NCBI RefSeq assembly: GCF_021462825.1
Contig: NZ_JAKEEB010000029.1
Location: forward strand, 1-64,000
Direction of reading: 5' to 3'
From: Streptomyces glomeratus
Lineage (GTDB): Bacteria; Actinomycetota; Actinomycetes; Streptomycetales; Streptomycetaceae
DNA length: 64,000 bases
The position numbers and the translations under genes were made by a program. Below, piece after piece: positions 17,085 to 26,188 of this stretch. The notes below the pieces were generated by a model. It made no database searches. It was given only the letters and a program-made list of their open reading frames with translations, and was not told the origin of the DNA. Every line of letters starts with the position of its first letter. The stretch's first letter is position 1.

Positions 17085-17623
17085 AGGCCTCTTCGGGGAC
17101 GGGCCCGCTGCGCAGACTCGTCGTCCTGCGGCACGCCAAGTCCGCCTGGCCCGAGGGTGTCACCGACCACGAACGGCCGCTCGCCCCGCGCGGCCGCAGG
17201 GACGCACCGGCCGCCGGGCGCGCCCTCGCCGAGGCCGACTGCCTGCCCGATCTCACACTGTGCTCCACCGCCGTGCGCGCCCGCCAGACCTGGGAGCTGG
17301 CCTCGGCCCAGTGGGGCACCCCGCCGCCCGTACGGTTCGACCCGCGGCTCTACGCCGCCGACGTGCCCGATCTGCTCGAGGCCGTGCACGATGCGCCCGC
17401 CGAGGTGGGGACGCTGCTGTTGATCGGGCACAACCCGGGGCTCACGGACCTGGTGCTCGCCCTCGCCCGGCAGGGGCTCGACGACACCCTGGAGCGGGTC
17501 ACCACCAAGTTCCCCACCGCGGCGATCGCCGTCCTCGCCGCCCACGGCGCCACCTGGGACGCCCTCGCCCCCGGCACGGCACTCCTGACGAAGGTGACCG
17601 TGCCGAGGGGCAAGAAGACGTAG
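17081..17623 (+). CDS. SixA-like phosphohistidine phosphatase
   Basis: A 180-residue protein of the histidine phosphatase superfamily. The catalytic RHA motif (LRHAKSAW, residues 16-23) and the second His in LIGHNPGLTDL are both present, along with the STAVRARQTWE segment. E. coli SixA removes phosphate from phosphohistidine, but target proteins in actinomycetes are unknown. Its ATG overlaps the stop codon of the CysRS-like gene (ATGA), so the two are translationally coupled and probably linked in function. Confidence 0.9.
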   Translation: MKASSGTGPLRRLVVLRHAKSAWPEGVTDHERPLAPRGRRDAPAAGRALAEADCLPDLTLCSTAVRARQTWELASAQWGTPPPVRFDPRLYAADVPDLLEAVHDAPAEVGTLLLIGHNPGLTDLVLALARQGLDDTLERVTTKFPTAAIAVLAAHGATWDALAPGTALLTKVTVPRGKKT

Positions 17624-17687
17624 CGGCCGCGCCGTCCGCCGTGGACCGGGCCGGGCGGCGCCGTGCGACGGGGATGCGGGAGCGGCG

Positions 17688-19679
17688 CTATCCGACGTGC
17701 ACCCGGGGGCGGCGCTCCGGATCCGGCTCGGCACGGCGCAGCACCTCCCGGGTGACCGGGGCGACCTCGCCGTCCCCGAACACGAGGAAACGCAGCAGGT
17801 GGCTGAACGGGGCACCCTCGGTCCAGTTGAAGTAGGCGTGCGGCACCAGGCCGGTGCGGTCGCGCAGCTCCATCAGGACGGCCGCGATGGTGTTCGGAAC
17901 GGTCGCACCCGCCACCCTCAGCCTGCGCACCCCGTGCTTCTCGTCGCCGTGAACCGTCAGATCGGCGGTGAAGTCCGAGGAGTCGGTGACGAAGACCTCC
18001 AGGAACAAAACCGGCCGCCCGTCCGGGATATGGGTCTGCTCGCGCTGGCTGTACTCCTTGGCGCGGTACTCCCGCCTGCTGTGCTCCTGGGGCTCGTTGG
18101 CGATCAGCCGCAGCGGCCCGCGCTCCGCCGCCTCCTCGACGAACCGGGTCGCCGCCTCGTCGAAGGTGACGGTGGCGGCACGCAGTTCGAAGGCACGGTG
18201 CACCCGGGAGGCGAACGACGTGACCAGGATCGCGAGGATGAAGATCAGCGCGATCTTGAGGCCGTCGGGGCGCTCGATCACATTCGTGACCAGGGTGTAG
18301 GCCAGGACGGCGGTGATCGTTCCGAAGCCGAGCGCGGCGGCCCGGTGGCCCCGCCGGTGCACGGCGACCGTAGAGGCGAACGCCGCGGAGAGCATCAGCA
18401 CGAGCACACCCGTCGCGTACGCGCCGCTCTGGGCGTCGACGTCGGCGTCGAACCAGACGGTGATGAGGACGGCGGCCACCATGAAGACCAGGACCAGCGG
18501 GCGGACGGCACGGGTCCACTCCGGGGCCATGCCGTAGCGCGGCAGATAGCGCGGCACGAGGTTGAGCAGACCGGCCATCGCGGAGGCCCCCGCGAACCAC
18601 AGGATCGCGATGGTCGAGACGTCGTACACCGTGCCGAAGGCCCCGCCCAGGTGCTCGTGCGCCAGATAGGCGAGCGCGCGGCCGTTGGCGGGGCCGCCGC
18701 TCTTGAACGCGTCCTGCGGAATCAGGATCGTCGTCGCCAGGCTGGACAGCAGCAGCAGGCCACTCATGATCACGGCCGCCGTGGTGAGCAGTTTGCGGGT
18801 GTCCCGCACCCGCCCGGCCGGCCGGGCGTAGGTGTCCGACGGATCGCCCTTGACCTGCGGCATCACCGCCACACCGGTCTCGAAGCCGGACATGCCGAGC
18901 GCCAGCTTGGGGAAGACCAGAAGCGCCACGCCGATCATGGCGAGGGGCGAGGAGTGCTCCGCGGTCATCGCGTCCGTCCAGTCACCGATCTTCACCGGAT
19001 GGCTCAGCACCTCCCAGACGGCGACCGCCAGCACGATCACGTTGAGGGTGAGATACGTGGCGACCAGAGCCACCGCGATGCCGATGGCCTCCTTGAAGCC
19101 CTTCAGGAAGACGGCGCCGAGCGCGGCGAGCAGAAAGAGGGTGATCCAGGTGTTGCCGCCGTCCGACCAGTGCGGGGCGTACGGGTTCTCCACGACGTGT
19201 GCGGCGGCGTCCGCGGCCGACAGAGTCATCGTGATCATGAAGTCGGTGGCCGCGAAGCCGAGCAGCACCAGAACGAGGATCTTCCCCGCCCACCACGGCA
19301 ACAGCCGCTCCAGCATGGCGATCGAGCCCTCGCCGTGCGGGCTCTCGTGGGCCACCCGCCGGTAGACGGGCAGCGCGCCCAGGAGGGTCAGCGCGATCAG
19401 CACGAGCGTCGCGAGCGGCGACAGCAACCCGGCCGCCAGGGCGGCGATACCGGGTTGGTAGCCGAGGGTGGAGAAGTAGTCCACACCCGTCAGGCACATG
19501 ACGCGCCACCAGGAGTGACCCTCGTGCTCGGCGTCCGGGGTGGCGTGCGGGCCGGGATGCCGGGCCGTGCGCTCGCTCAGGCCCTCCAGGAGCCAGGCCC
19601 GCCAGTGGGCCGTGGCGGCGGAGGGCCGCGTTTGGTCGGGTTCGGCGGCGTCCGGGCTCTCCACCTGGGTGCCGGTCAT
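17688..19679 (-). CDS. APC superfamily amino acid/cation permease
   Basis: A 663-residue membrane protein with about twelve transmembrane helices and a soluble C-terminal domain of roughly 170 residues. The core resembles large APC permeases (GVDYFSTLGYQPGIAALAAG near residue 66; LVFPKLALGMSGFETGV in the middle). The tail (residues ~500-663) may be regulatory. Substrate may be an amino acid or K+; the family is poorly defined. The ATG at 19679 follows CAGGAGA. The gene stands alone and is convergent to sixA. I looked for a c-di-AMP riboswitch upstream and did not find one. Confidence 0.88.
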   Translation of the reverse strand: MTGTQVESPDAAEPDQTRPSAATAHWRAWLLEGLSERTARHPGPHATPDAEHEGHSWWRVMCLTGVDYFSTLGYQPGIAALAAGLLSPLATLVLIALTLLGALPVYRRVAHESPHGEGSIAMLERLLPWWAGKILVLVLLGFAATDFMITMTLSAADAAAHVVENPYAPHWSDGGNTWITLFLLAALGAVFLKGFKEAIGIAVALVATYLTLNVIVLAVAVWEVLSHPVKIGDWTDAMTAEHSSPLAMIGVALLVFPKLALGMSGFETGVAVMPQVKGDPSDTYARPAGRVRDTRKLLTTAAVIMSGLLLLSSLATTILIPQDAFKSGGPANGRALAYLAHEHLGGAFGTVYDVSTIAILWFAGASAMAGLLNLVPRYLPRYGMAPEWTRAVRPLVLVFMVAAVLITVWFDADVDAQSGAYATGVLVLMLSAAFASTVAVHRRGHRAAALGFGTITAVLAYTLVTNVIERPDGLKIALIFILAILVTSFASRVHRAFELRAATVTFDEAATRFVEEAAERGPLRLIANEPQEHSRREYRAKEYSQREQTHIPDGRPVLFLEVFVTDSSDFTADLTVHGDEKHGVRRLRVAGATVPNTIAAVLMELRDRTGLVPHAYFNWTEGAPFSHLLRFLVFGDGEVAPVTREVLRRAEPDPERRPRVHVG

Positions 19680-19955
19680 GCTGCGCTCTCCTGCGGTCGC
19701 TCGGGCGGCCTCGCCGGGCAGCTGCTCTGGCCCGGGCGCCGGATGCACCGGAACACGGGGACAACAACGACGAGCGAGTATCCCCTATGGGGCCGTATGC
19801 CCCGGCGCCGGGGGCGAACGCGTCGGGATGAGAAGACACCCGGTGAGACGTGCGGCACACCCGGGCGGAAGGATCGCGCAGCCGGCGGGCGCCGTCCCCC
19901 TGCCGTCCCGGTGGCCCGGTACGGCGTGCGCGGGGACGCCGCATAGGCTGGCGTG

Positions 19956-20594
19956 ATGCAGGACGAGTACCGCACAGTCGCCCGCGCGGGCGTGCACGAG
20001 ACAGAGGTCAACCGCTCCCGCTTCCTGTGCGCCCTCGCCCCGGCTGCCACCGAGCAGGAGGCGCAGGACTTCATCGCCCGCATCCGCAAGGAGCACGCCG
20101 ACGCCACCCACAACTGCTACGCGTACGTCATCGGCGCCGACGCCGCGATCCAGAAGGCGAGCGACGACGGCGAGCCGGGCGGCACCGCGGGCGTCCCCAT
20201 GCTCCAGATGCTGCTGCGCCGCGACATGCGGTACGTCGTCGCCGTCGTCACCCGCTACTTCGGCGGAGTGAAGCTGGGTGCGGGCGGGCTCATCAGGGCG
20301 TACGGGGGAGCCGTCGGCGAGGCCCTGGACGCGCTCGGCACCCTCACCCGCCGTCGATTCCGGCTCGCCACGGTGACCGTGGACCACCAGCGCGCGGGCA
20401 AGGTGCAGAACGACCTGAGGGCGACCGGCCGCGAGGTACGCGATGTGCGCTACGGCGAGGCCGTCGCCATCGAGATCGGACTCCCCGACGCCGATGTCGC
20501 GGCCTTCCGGGCATGGCTCGCGGACGTCACGGCGGGCACGGCCGGATTCGAACTGGGCGGTGAGGCGTACGGGGACACGGACCCGGGACGGTGA
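19956..20594 (+). CDS. YigZ/IMPACT family protein
   Basis: A 212-residue protein of the YigZ/IMPACT (UPF0029) family. The N-terminal domain has the signature motif DATHNCYAYVIG, DDGEPGGTAG, and TRYFGGVKLGAGGLIRAY; a C-terminal DUF1949-type domain follows at about 140-205. The human homologue IMPACT acts in translation control; the bacterial role is unclear. TAGGCT (19944-19949) lies six bases before the ATG at 19956, which favours it over the GTG three bases earlier and suggests a leaderless mRNA. Confidence 0.93.
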   Translation: MQDEYRTVARAGVHETEVNRSRFLCALAPAATEQEAQDFIARIRKEHADATHNCYAYVIGADAAIQKASDDGEPGGTAGVPMLQMLLRRDMRYVVAVVTRYFGGVKLGAGGLIRAYGGAVGEALDALGTLTRRRFRLATVTVDHQRAGKVQNDLRATGREVRDVRYGEAVAIEIGLPDADVAAFRAWLADVTAGTAGFELGGEAYGDTDPGR

Positions 20595-20813
20595 GCCGGG
20601 GGCGACGGCGACGCACGACGGCGGGGAGTGCGGGGTGACGGCGACAGATCCGTCCGGGCATCGTTCGTGTCGCATTTCGAGCAGGGCCAGTCGGCGGACG
20701 TCCGGGCGGCCCCGGCCGCTCGGCGGCGGGATGCGAGCGCTGGAGGGGGCAGGGGCGGCCGAAACGGGGCTATCCGCCCGTGATGTCAGACCCGGCGGAT
20801 AGTCTCGGGGATC

Positions 20814-21977
20814 ATGAGGCTGCTGCACACTTCCGACTGGCATCTGGGCCGGGCGTTCCACCGCGTGAACATGCTCGACGCCCAGGCCGCGTTCATCGAC
20901 CATCTCCTCACGACCGTGCGCGAGCGCGGCGTGGAGGCCGTGGTCGTGTCGGGAGACGTGTACGACCGGGCGGTTCCCCCGCTGAACGCGGTCGAGCTGT
21001 TCGACGACGCCCTGCACCGCCTCGCCGGCCTGGGCGTGCCCACGGTGATGATCTCCGGGAACCACGACTCGGCGCGCCGCCTCGGCGTCGGGGCGGGTCT
21101 CATCGGCCGCGCGGGCATCCATCTGCGCACCGATCCCGCCGCCTGCGGCATCCCGGTCGTGCTGCCGGACGCCCACGGGGACGTCGCGTTCTACGGCCTG
21201 CCGTATCTCGAACCGGCCCTGGTCAAGGACGAGTTCGGCGTCCACCAGTCGGGCCACGAGGCGGTGCTCGCGGCCGCCATGGACCGGGTCCGCGCCGACC
21301 TCGCCACACGCCCGCCGGGCACCCGGTCCGTCGTCCTCGCCCACGCCTTCGTCACCGGGGGCCAACCCAGCGACAGCGAGCGGGACATCACGGTCGGCGG
21401 GGTCGCCGCGGTGCCCGCGGGCGTCTTCTCCGGGGTGGACTACGCGGCTCTCGGGCATCTGCACGGCAGCCAGACCATCACCGAGCGCGTGCGCTACTCC
21501 GGTTCCCCGCTGCCGTACTCCTTCTCCGAGGCCGATCACCGCAAGAGCATGTGGCTCATCGACCTCGGGGCCGACGGCTCCGTGGCGGCGGACCGCGTCG
21601 ACTGCCCGGTGCCGCGCGCCCTCGCCCGGATCCGGGGACGACTCGAGGACCTGCTCGCGGACCCGGAGTTGGAGTGCCACGAGCAGGCGTGGGTGGAGGC
21701 CACGCTCACCGACCCGGTGCGCCCCGCCGAACCGATGGCCCGGCTGGCCGGGCGCTTCCCGCACACGCTCAGCCTCGTCTTCGACCCCGAGCGCGCCCCC
21801 GAGGACCCCGCCGCGTCGTATGCGCGGCGGCTGGCGGGCCGCTCCGACCGGCAGATCGCGGAGGACTTCGTGGCCCATGTCCGCAAAGCCGGACCCGACG
21901 AGCGTGAACGGGCCGTGCTCCAGGACGCCTTCGACGCGGTGCGCGCCGACGAGGCCGTGCGGGAGGTCGCCCGGTGA
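20814..21977 (+). CDS. sbcD: Exonuclease SbcCD, nuclease subunit SbcD
   Basis: A 387-residue Mre11-like metallophosphoesterase that pairs with SbcC to open hairpins and trim DNA ends. All metal-site motifs are visible: DWHLGR (residues 7-12), GDVYDR, GNHDSARR, a later His in LAHAFVTGG, and ALGHLHGS. A C-terminal capping domain follows. The stop codon lies 31 bp before the sbcC start, so the two form an operon. TAGTCT lies eight bases before the ATG. Confidence 0.96.
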   Translation: MRLLHTSDWHLGRAFHRVNMLDAQAAFIDHLLTTVRERGVEAVVVSGDVYDRAVPPLNAVELFDDALHRLAGLGVPTVMISGNHDSARRLGVGAGLIGRAGIHLRTDPAACGIPVVLPDAHGDVAFYGLPYLEPALVKDEFGVHQSGHEAVLAAAMDRVRADLATRPPGTRSVVLAHAFVTGGQPSDSERDITVGGVAAVPAGVFSGVDYAALGHLHGSQTITERVRYSGSPLPYSFSEADHRKSMWLIDLGADGSVAADRVDCPVPRALARIRGRLEDLLADPELECHEQAWVEATLTDPVRPAEPMARLAGRFPHTLSLVFDPERAPEDPAASYARRLAGRSDRQIAEDFVAHVRKAGPDERERAVLQDAFDAVRADEAVREVAR

Positions 21978-22008
21978 CCTCGCACGTCCGGGACACCGAG
22001 GGGGCCCT

Positions 22009-25005
22009 GTGAGGCTGCACCGGCTCCAGATCACCGCCTTCGGCCCCTTCGGCGGCACCCAGAGCGTCGACTTCGACGCGCTGTCCGCCGCGGGCCTGTT
22101 CCTGCTCCACGGACCCACCGGCGCGGGCAAGACCTCGGTCCTGGACGCCGTGTGCTACGCGTTGTACGGGGCCGTTCCCGGCGCCCGGCAGAGCGGCCAG
22201 GGCCTCACGCTGCGCAGCGACCACGCGGCGCCGGGGACCCGCACCGAGATCCGGCTCGACCTCACCGTCGCCGGACGCCGGCTGGAGATCACCAGACAGC
22301 CGCCGTGGGAGCGCCCGAAGAAGCGCGGCACCGGTACGACGACCGAGAAGGCACAGACCTGGCTGCGCGAGTACGACGCCACCGCCGGCGCCTGGAAGGA
22401 CCTCAGCCGCTCCCACCAGGAGATCGGCGAGGAGATCACCCAGCTGCTCGGCATGAGCCGCGAGCAGTTCTGCCAGGTGGTGCTGTTGCCCCAGGGCGAC
22501 TTCGCCCGCTTCCTGCGTGCCGACGCCGAGGCCCGCGGCAGGCTGCTGGGCCGCCTCTTCGACACCCGCCGCTTCGCCGAGGTCGAAAGGCGCCTCGCCG
22601 AACGGCGACGCGCCACCGAGGCCGAAGTGCGCGACGGTGACGCCGCGTTGCTCGCCGACGCGCACCGGATGCAGCAGGCCGCGGGCGACCTGCCGCTGCC
22701 CCTGCCGGACCTCGCGCCGGGCGATCCGGGCCTCGCCGACGCCGTCCTCGGCTGGGCCGCCGTCGCCCGCAGCACGGCCCGCGAGCGGCTCACGATCGCG
22801 GATGCCGCGCGGACGGCCGCCGAGTCGGCGCGGGCCGCCGCCGAGCGCACCCTCGAGGACGTACGCGAACGGGCCCGGCTCCAGCGCAGATTCGCCGAGG
22901 CCCGGGAGCGCGCGGCACAGCTGGAAGAGCGGGCGGACGACCACCGGGAGGCGCAGACGCGCATGGAGCGCTCCCGGAAGGCCGAGGCGGTGGCGCCCGC
23001 CCTCGACCTGCGGGCGTCCGCCGAGACCGAGTACCGGCGGGCCGCCGCCGAAGAGGCACGCACGCGTGCCCTGCTCCCGGACACCTTCGCGGACGCCGGC
23101 GCGGCCGGGCTCGCCGCCGCCGCGCGCCGGGCCGCCGAGGAACTCGGCGGCCTGGAGTCGGCCCGCCGCGCCGAGCGGCGGCTGGACGGCATCACCGCGG
23201 AACGGGCGGACCTGGACCGCGAGGAGCGCGCCGACGAGGCGGTCCTCCAGGACGCGGGGGACTGGCTCGCCGAGTGGGAGGAGACCCGCGCGGGCCTCCA
23301 GGCCCGTATCGACGCGGCCCAGGAGGACGCCACCCGGGCCGAGCAGTTGGCGGTGCAGCGCGAGCCCGCGCGCAGACGGCTCCAGGCGGCCCGCGAGCGG
23401 GACCGGCTGGCCCGGGACGCCGACGCCGCCCAGGCCCGCGCCCTCGCCTCGCGGGAACGCGCGCTCAAGGCCCACGAGCACTGGCTCGGCCTGAAGGAAC
23501 AACGCCTCCAGGGCATCGCCGCCGAACTCGCCGCCGCACTCGTCGACGGCGAACCCTGCGCCGTCTGCGGAGCCACCGATCACCCCGCGCCGGCGCGAAA
23601 GGTCGCCGGACACGTCGACCGGGACACGGAGGAACGCGCCCTCGCCGCCCATCGGCAGGCCGAGCAGGAGCACACGGAGGACGAGCGTCGGCTCGGCGTC
23701 GTACGCGAGGCGCTGGCCGCCGCCACCGCCGAGGCCGGTGACGTGCCGACCGGCCTGCTCGCCGCGCAAGCGGAGGAGCTGGAGCGGCTCTACGGCGCCG
23801 CCCGGGACGGCGCCTCCAGGCTGCACGCGGCGCAGGAGAATCTGAGACGGGCCGAACACGAACGGGAGCAACGCGCCGCGGCACGCCAGGAGGCAGCCCT
23901 GCGCGGGGCGGCCCGGACCTCCCGAAGGGACACACTGGACCGGGAACGGGCCATGCTGGAAGAGGAGTTGGCCCGCGCCCGGGGCGACGCCGTCAGCGTG
24001 GCCGCCCGCTCGGCGCAGCTGGAGCGCCGGGCCGCCCTGCTCACCGAGGCCGCGGACGCCGCCCGCGCCGCCGAGGACGCCGCGCAGCGGCTGAAGGAAG
24101 CCGACGCGCGGCTGGCCGACGCGGCCTACCGCGCCGGGTTCGACACCCCGCAGGCCGCGGCCGCCGCGCTCCTGGACGATGTGGCCCACCGCGAGCTGCA
24201 GCGACGGCTGGACGCCTGGCAGCAGGAACAGGCCGCCGTGCGCGCGATGCTCGCCGAGGCCGACACGGCGGCCGCCGCGCAGCAGCCGCCCGCCGATCCG
24301 GCGGCCGCCGAACGGGCCGCCGAGGCCGCGGCCCGGCGGCTCCAGGAGGCGGTCTCCTCACTGGACGCGGCGGACCGCCGCCGTGCCGAACTCGACCGGC
24401 TGTCCGCGCGCGCCACCGCGTCGGTACGGCGTCTCGCGCCGCTGCGCGAGGAGTACGACCGGGTGGCCCGGCTGGCGTCCCTGACGGCCGGTACCTCCGC
24501 CGACAACGAACGCAGAATGCGCCTGGAGTCGTATGTGCTGGCAGCCCGCCTCGAACAGGTGGCGGCCGCCGCGACCGTGCGGCTTCAGCGCATGTCCTCC
24601 GGCCGCTACACCCTCGTCCACTCCGACGACCGTTCCGGACGCGGCCGCAGCGGCCTCGGTCTGCACGTCGTGGACGCGTGGACGGGGCGCGAGCGGGACA
24701 CGGCGACGCTCTCCGGCGGGGAGACGTTCTTCGCCTCGCTCGCGCTCGCCCTGGGCCTCGCGGACGTCGTCACCGACGAGGCCGGCGGGGTCCGTCTCGA
24801 CACCCTCTTCATCGACGAGGGGTTCGGCAGCCTCGACGACCAGACCCTCGACGAGGTCCTGGACGTACTGGACTCCCTGCGGGAGCGGGACCGCAGCGTC
24901 GGCATCGTCAGCCATGTCGCGGACCTGCGGCGGCGCATCCACGCCCAGCTGGAGATAGTCAAGGGCAGAACCGGATCGGCGGTACGACAGCGGGGAGCCG
25001 GCTGA
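22009..25005 (+). CDS. sbcC: Exonuclease SbcCD, ATPase subunit SbcC
   Basis: A 998-residue SMC-like ATPase, the partner of SbcD in DNA double-strand end processing. Walker A GPTGAGKT is at residues 35-42, two long Ala/Arg/Glu-rich coiled-coil arms flank a zinc hook CAVC (Cys517 and Cys520), and the C-terminal half has the signature LSGGE (901-905) and Walker B LDTLFIDEGFGSLDD. The start is a GTG at 22009; a longer frame into sbcD is rejected because homologues begin MRLHRLQITAFGPF. Length and domain order are normal for the family. Confidence 0.96.
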   Translation: MRLHRLQITAFGPFGGTQSVDFDALSAAGLFLLHGPTGAGKTSVLDAVCYALYGAVPGARQSGQGLTLRSDHAAPGTRTEIRLDLTVAGRRLEITRQPPWERPKKRGTGTTTEKAQTWLREYDATAGAWKDLSRSHQEIGEEITQLLGMSREQFCQVVLLPQGDFARFLRADAEARGRLLGRLFDTRRFAEVERRLAERRRATEAEVRDGDAALLADAHRMQQAAGDLPLPLPDLAPGDPGLADAVLGWAAVARSTARERLTIADAARTAAESARAAAERTLEDVRERARLQRRFAEARERAAQLEERADDHREAQTRMERSRKAEAVAPALDLRASAETEYRRAAAEEARTRALLPDTFADAGAAGLAAAARRAAEELGGLESARRAERRLDGITAERADLDREERADEAVLQDAGDWLAEWEETRAGLQARIDAAQEDATRAEQLAVQREPARRRLQAARERDRLARDADAAQARALASRERALKAHEHWLGLKEQRLQGIAAELAAALVDGEPCAVCGATDHPAPARKVAGHVDRDTEERALAAHRQAEQEHTEDERRLGVVREALAAATAEAGDVPTGLLAAQAEELERLYGAARDGASRLHAAQENLRRAEHEREQRAAARQEAALRGAARTSRRDTLDRERAMLEEELARARGDAVSVAARSAQLERRAALLTEAADAARAAEDAAQRLKEADARLADAAYRAGFDTPQAAAAALLDDVAHRELQRRLDAWQQEQAAVRAMLAEADTAAAAQQPPADPAAAERAAEAAARRLQEAVSSLDAADRRRAELDRLSARATASVRRLAPLREEYDRVARLASLTAGTSADNERRMRLESYVLAARLEQVAAAATVRLQRMSSGRYTLVHSDDRSGRGRSGLGLHVVDAWTGRERDTATLSGGETFFASLALALGLADVVTDEAGGVRLDTLFIDEGFGSLDDQTLDEVLDVLDSLRERDRSVGIVSHVADLRRRIHAQLEIVKGRTGSAVRQRGAG

Positions 25006-25076
25006 GGCGGCCCGGGGCGGCCTGCTCGGCGGCCGGGCGGGGGCTTGCGCGGCGGGGGAGGGTTTCCCGTGGCGGT

Positions 25077-25523
25077 TCAGTGACCGAGCGGGCGGCGGGG
25101 GAGGGGCGACGAGTAGACGACGCTCGTCGTCACCGAGCCCAGTGCGCCGATCCTGCCCGACACCTCCTCGAGGTGGCGCATCGAGCGCGCCGCGACCTTG
25201 ATGACGAAACAGTCGTCGCCGGTGACGTGGTGCGCCTCCAGGATCTCCGGCGTCGCGGCCACGAGGTCGTGGAACGGCCGGTAGTTGCCGTTCGGGTAGC
25301 GCAACCGGACGAAGGCCAGGATCGGCAGGCCCAGGCGCTCGGGGTCGACGACCGCCGCATAGCCCTTGATGACGCCCGCCTCCTCGAGCCGGCGCACTCG
25401 TTCCGTGACCGCGCTCGCGGACATGGAGACGGCACGGGCCAGCTCGGCATAGCTGGCGCGGCCCTCGCGCTGGAGGACGTCCAGAAGGCGCCAGTCGGTG
25501 GCGTCCGGGGAATACGCGGCCAT
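25077..25523 (-). CDS. Lrp/AsnC family regulator
   Basis: A 148-residue regulator with an N-terminal HTH (DWRLLDVLQREGRASYAELA then SMSASAVTERVRRLEEAGVI) and a C-terminal RAM ligand domain (VTGDDCFVIKVAARSMRHLE). Lrp proteins of this type form octamers and respond to amino acids. It is divergent from a rhodanese gene across 123 bp, so sulfur metabolism may be its target. Another Lrp regulator at 28.8 kb controls a methionine lyase-like gene. Confidence 0.93.
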   Translation of the reverse strand: MAAYSPDATDWRLLDVLQREGRASYAELARAVSMSASAVTERVRRLEEAGVIKGYAAVVDPERLGLPILAFVRLRYPNGNYRPFHDLVAATPEILEAHHVTGDDCFVIKVAARSMRHLEEVSGRIGALGSVTTSVVYSSPLPRRPLGH

Positions 25524-25646
25524 CACCGAGAGATAGCAGGGCGATCCCCGGCCGAACAAGAGGTGTGCCGTGGATCGCACCTTCAGACATCCGGTCAACG
25601 GCCGTACCTTCGAGGGCGTCGAGATCAGCGAGAAAGAGGCCTGCCC

Positions 25647-26129
25647 ATGTCCACCGGCCGGAACGTCGTCAACCCCGTCCTGCGCGTCGCCCCGGCCCAC
25701 CCGGCCACCGCCGCCGCCCATTTCCGGGCGAGCCTCGCCTTCCACACCGACGTCTCCGATGTCGCCGCCGCGCTCGCGGCGGGCGGCGACCCCGGTTTCG
25801 TCCTCCTCGACTCGCGCTCGGCGCAGGCATGGGACCAGGGGCATGTCCCCGGCGCCGTCCATCTGCCCACCGCGCTCGTCCCCGAGCAGGCCGAGCACCT
25901 CCTGCACAGATCCGTGCCGGTGGTCACGTACTGCTGGGGCCCGGGCTGCAACGGCGCCACCCGGGCGGCCCTCGCCCTCGCCGAACGGGGCTTCCGGGTC
26001 AAGGAGATGCTCGGCGGCTTCGAGTACTGGGTGCGCGAGGGCTTCCCCTACGAGACCCGGCAGACCACCGAACGACGCGCCGCCGACCCGCTGACGGCAC
26101 CCGCCGACGCCGCGGACTGCGGCTGCTGA
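25647..26129 (+). CDS. Rhodanese-like sulfurtransferase
   Basis: A 160-residue single-domain rhodanese. The domain covers about residues 35-140 with DSRSAQAWDQGHVPGAVHLP, and the active-site loop CNGATR carries the catalytic Cys (WGPGCNGATRAA). The C-terminus ends in DCGC, which could be a second redox or metal site. Divergence from an Lrp regulator suggests control by an amino acid such as cysteine. The ATG at 25647 follows AAAGAGG. Confidence 0.92.
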   Translation: MSTGRNVVNPVLRVAPAHPATAAAHFRASLAFHTDVSDVAAALAAGGDPGFVLLDSRSAQAWDQGHVPGAVHLPTALVPEQAEHLLHRSVPVVTYCWGPGCNGATRAALALAERGFRVKEMLGGFEYWVREGFPYETRQTTERRAADPLTAPADAADCGC

Positions 26130-26188
26130 CCCGGTGCGGTGCTTCCCGGCGCGTTTCCCGGGCCGTTCTCCGGTGCATGATGGCGCCC

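Noticed and set aside
17697..19946. 749-residue open frame on the plus strand opposite the APC permease
   Set aside because: It is an antisense shadow: composition is dominated by Gly, Arg and Gln/His, while the minus-strand frame shows membrane helices and family motifs.
19680..19955. c-di-AMP riboswitch before the APC permease
   Set aside because: The leader lacks the CCGAATCC, GGGGTGAA and CCCGAATCCGACAG motifs that are clear at 59 kb.
21769..24189. 806-residue minus-strand open frame opposite sbcC
   Set aside because: Shadow of the coiled-coil coding region; no family match and no start context.
25570..25646. Short frame starting MDRTFRHPVNGRTFEG before the rhodanese gene
   Set aside because: It runs out of frame into the rhodanese gene and has no SD; probably chance or part of the leader.
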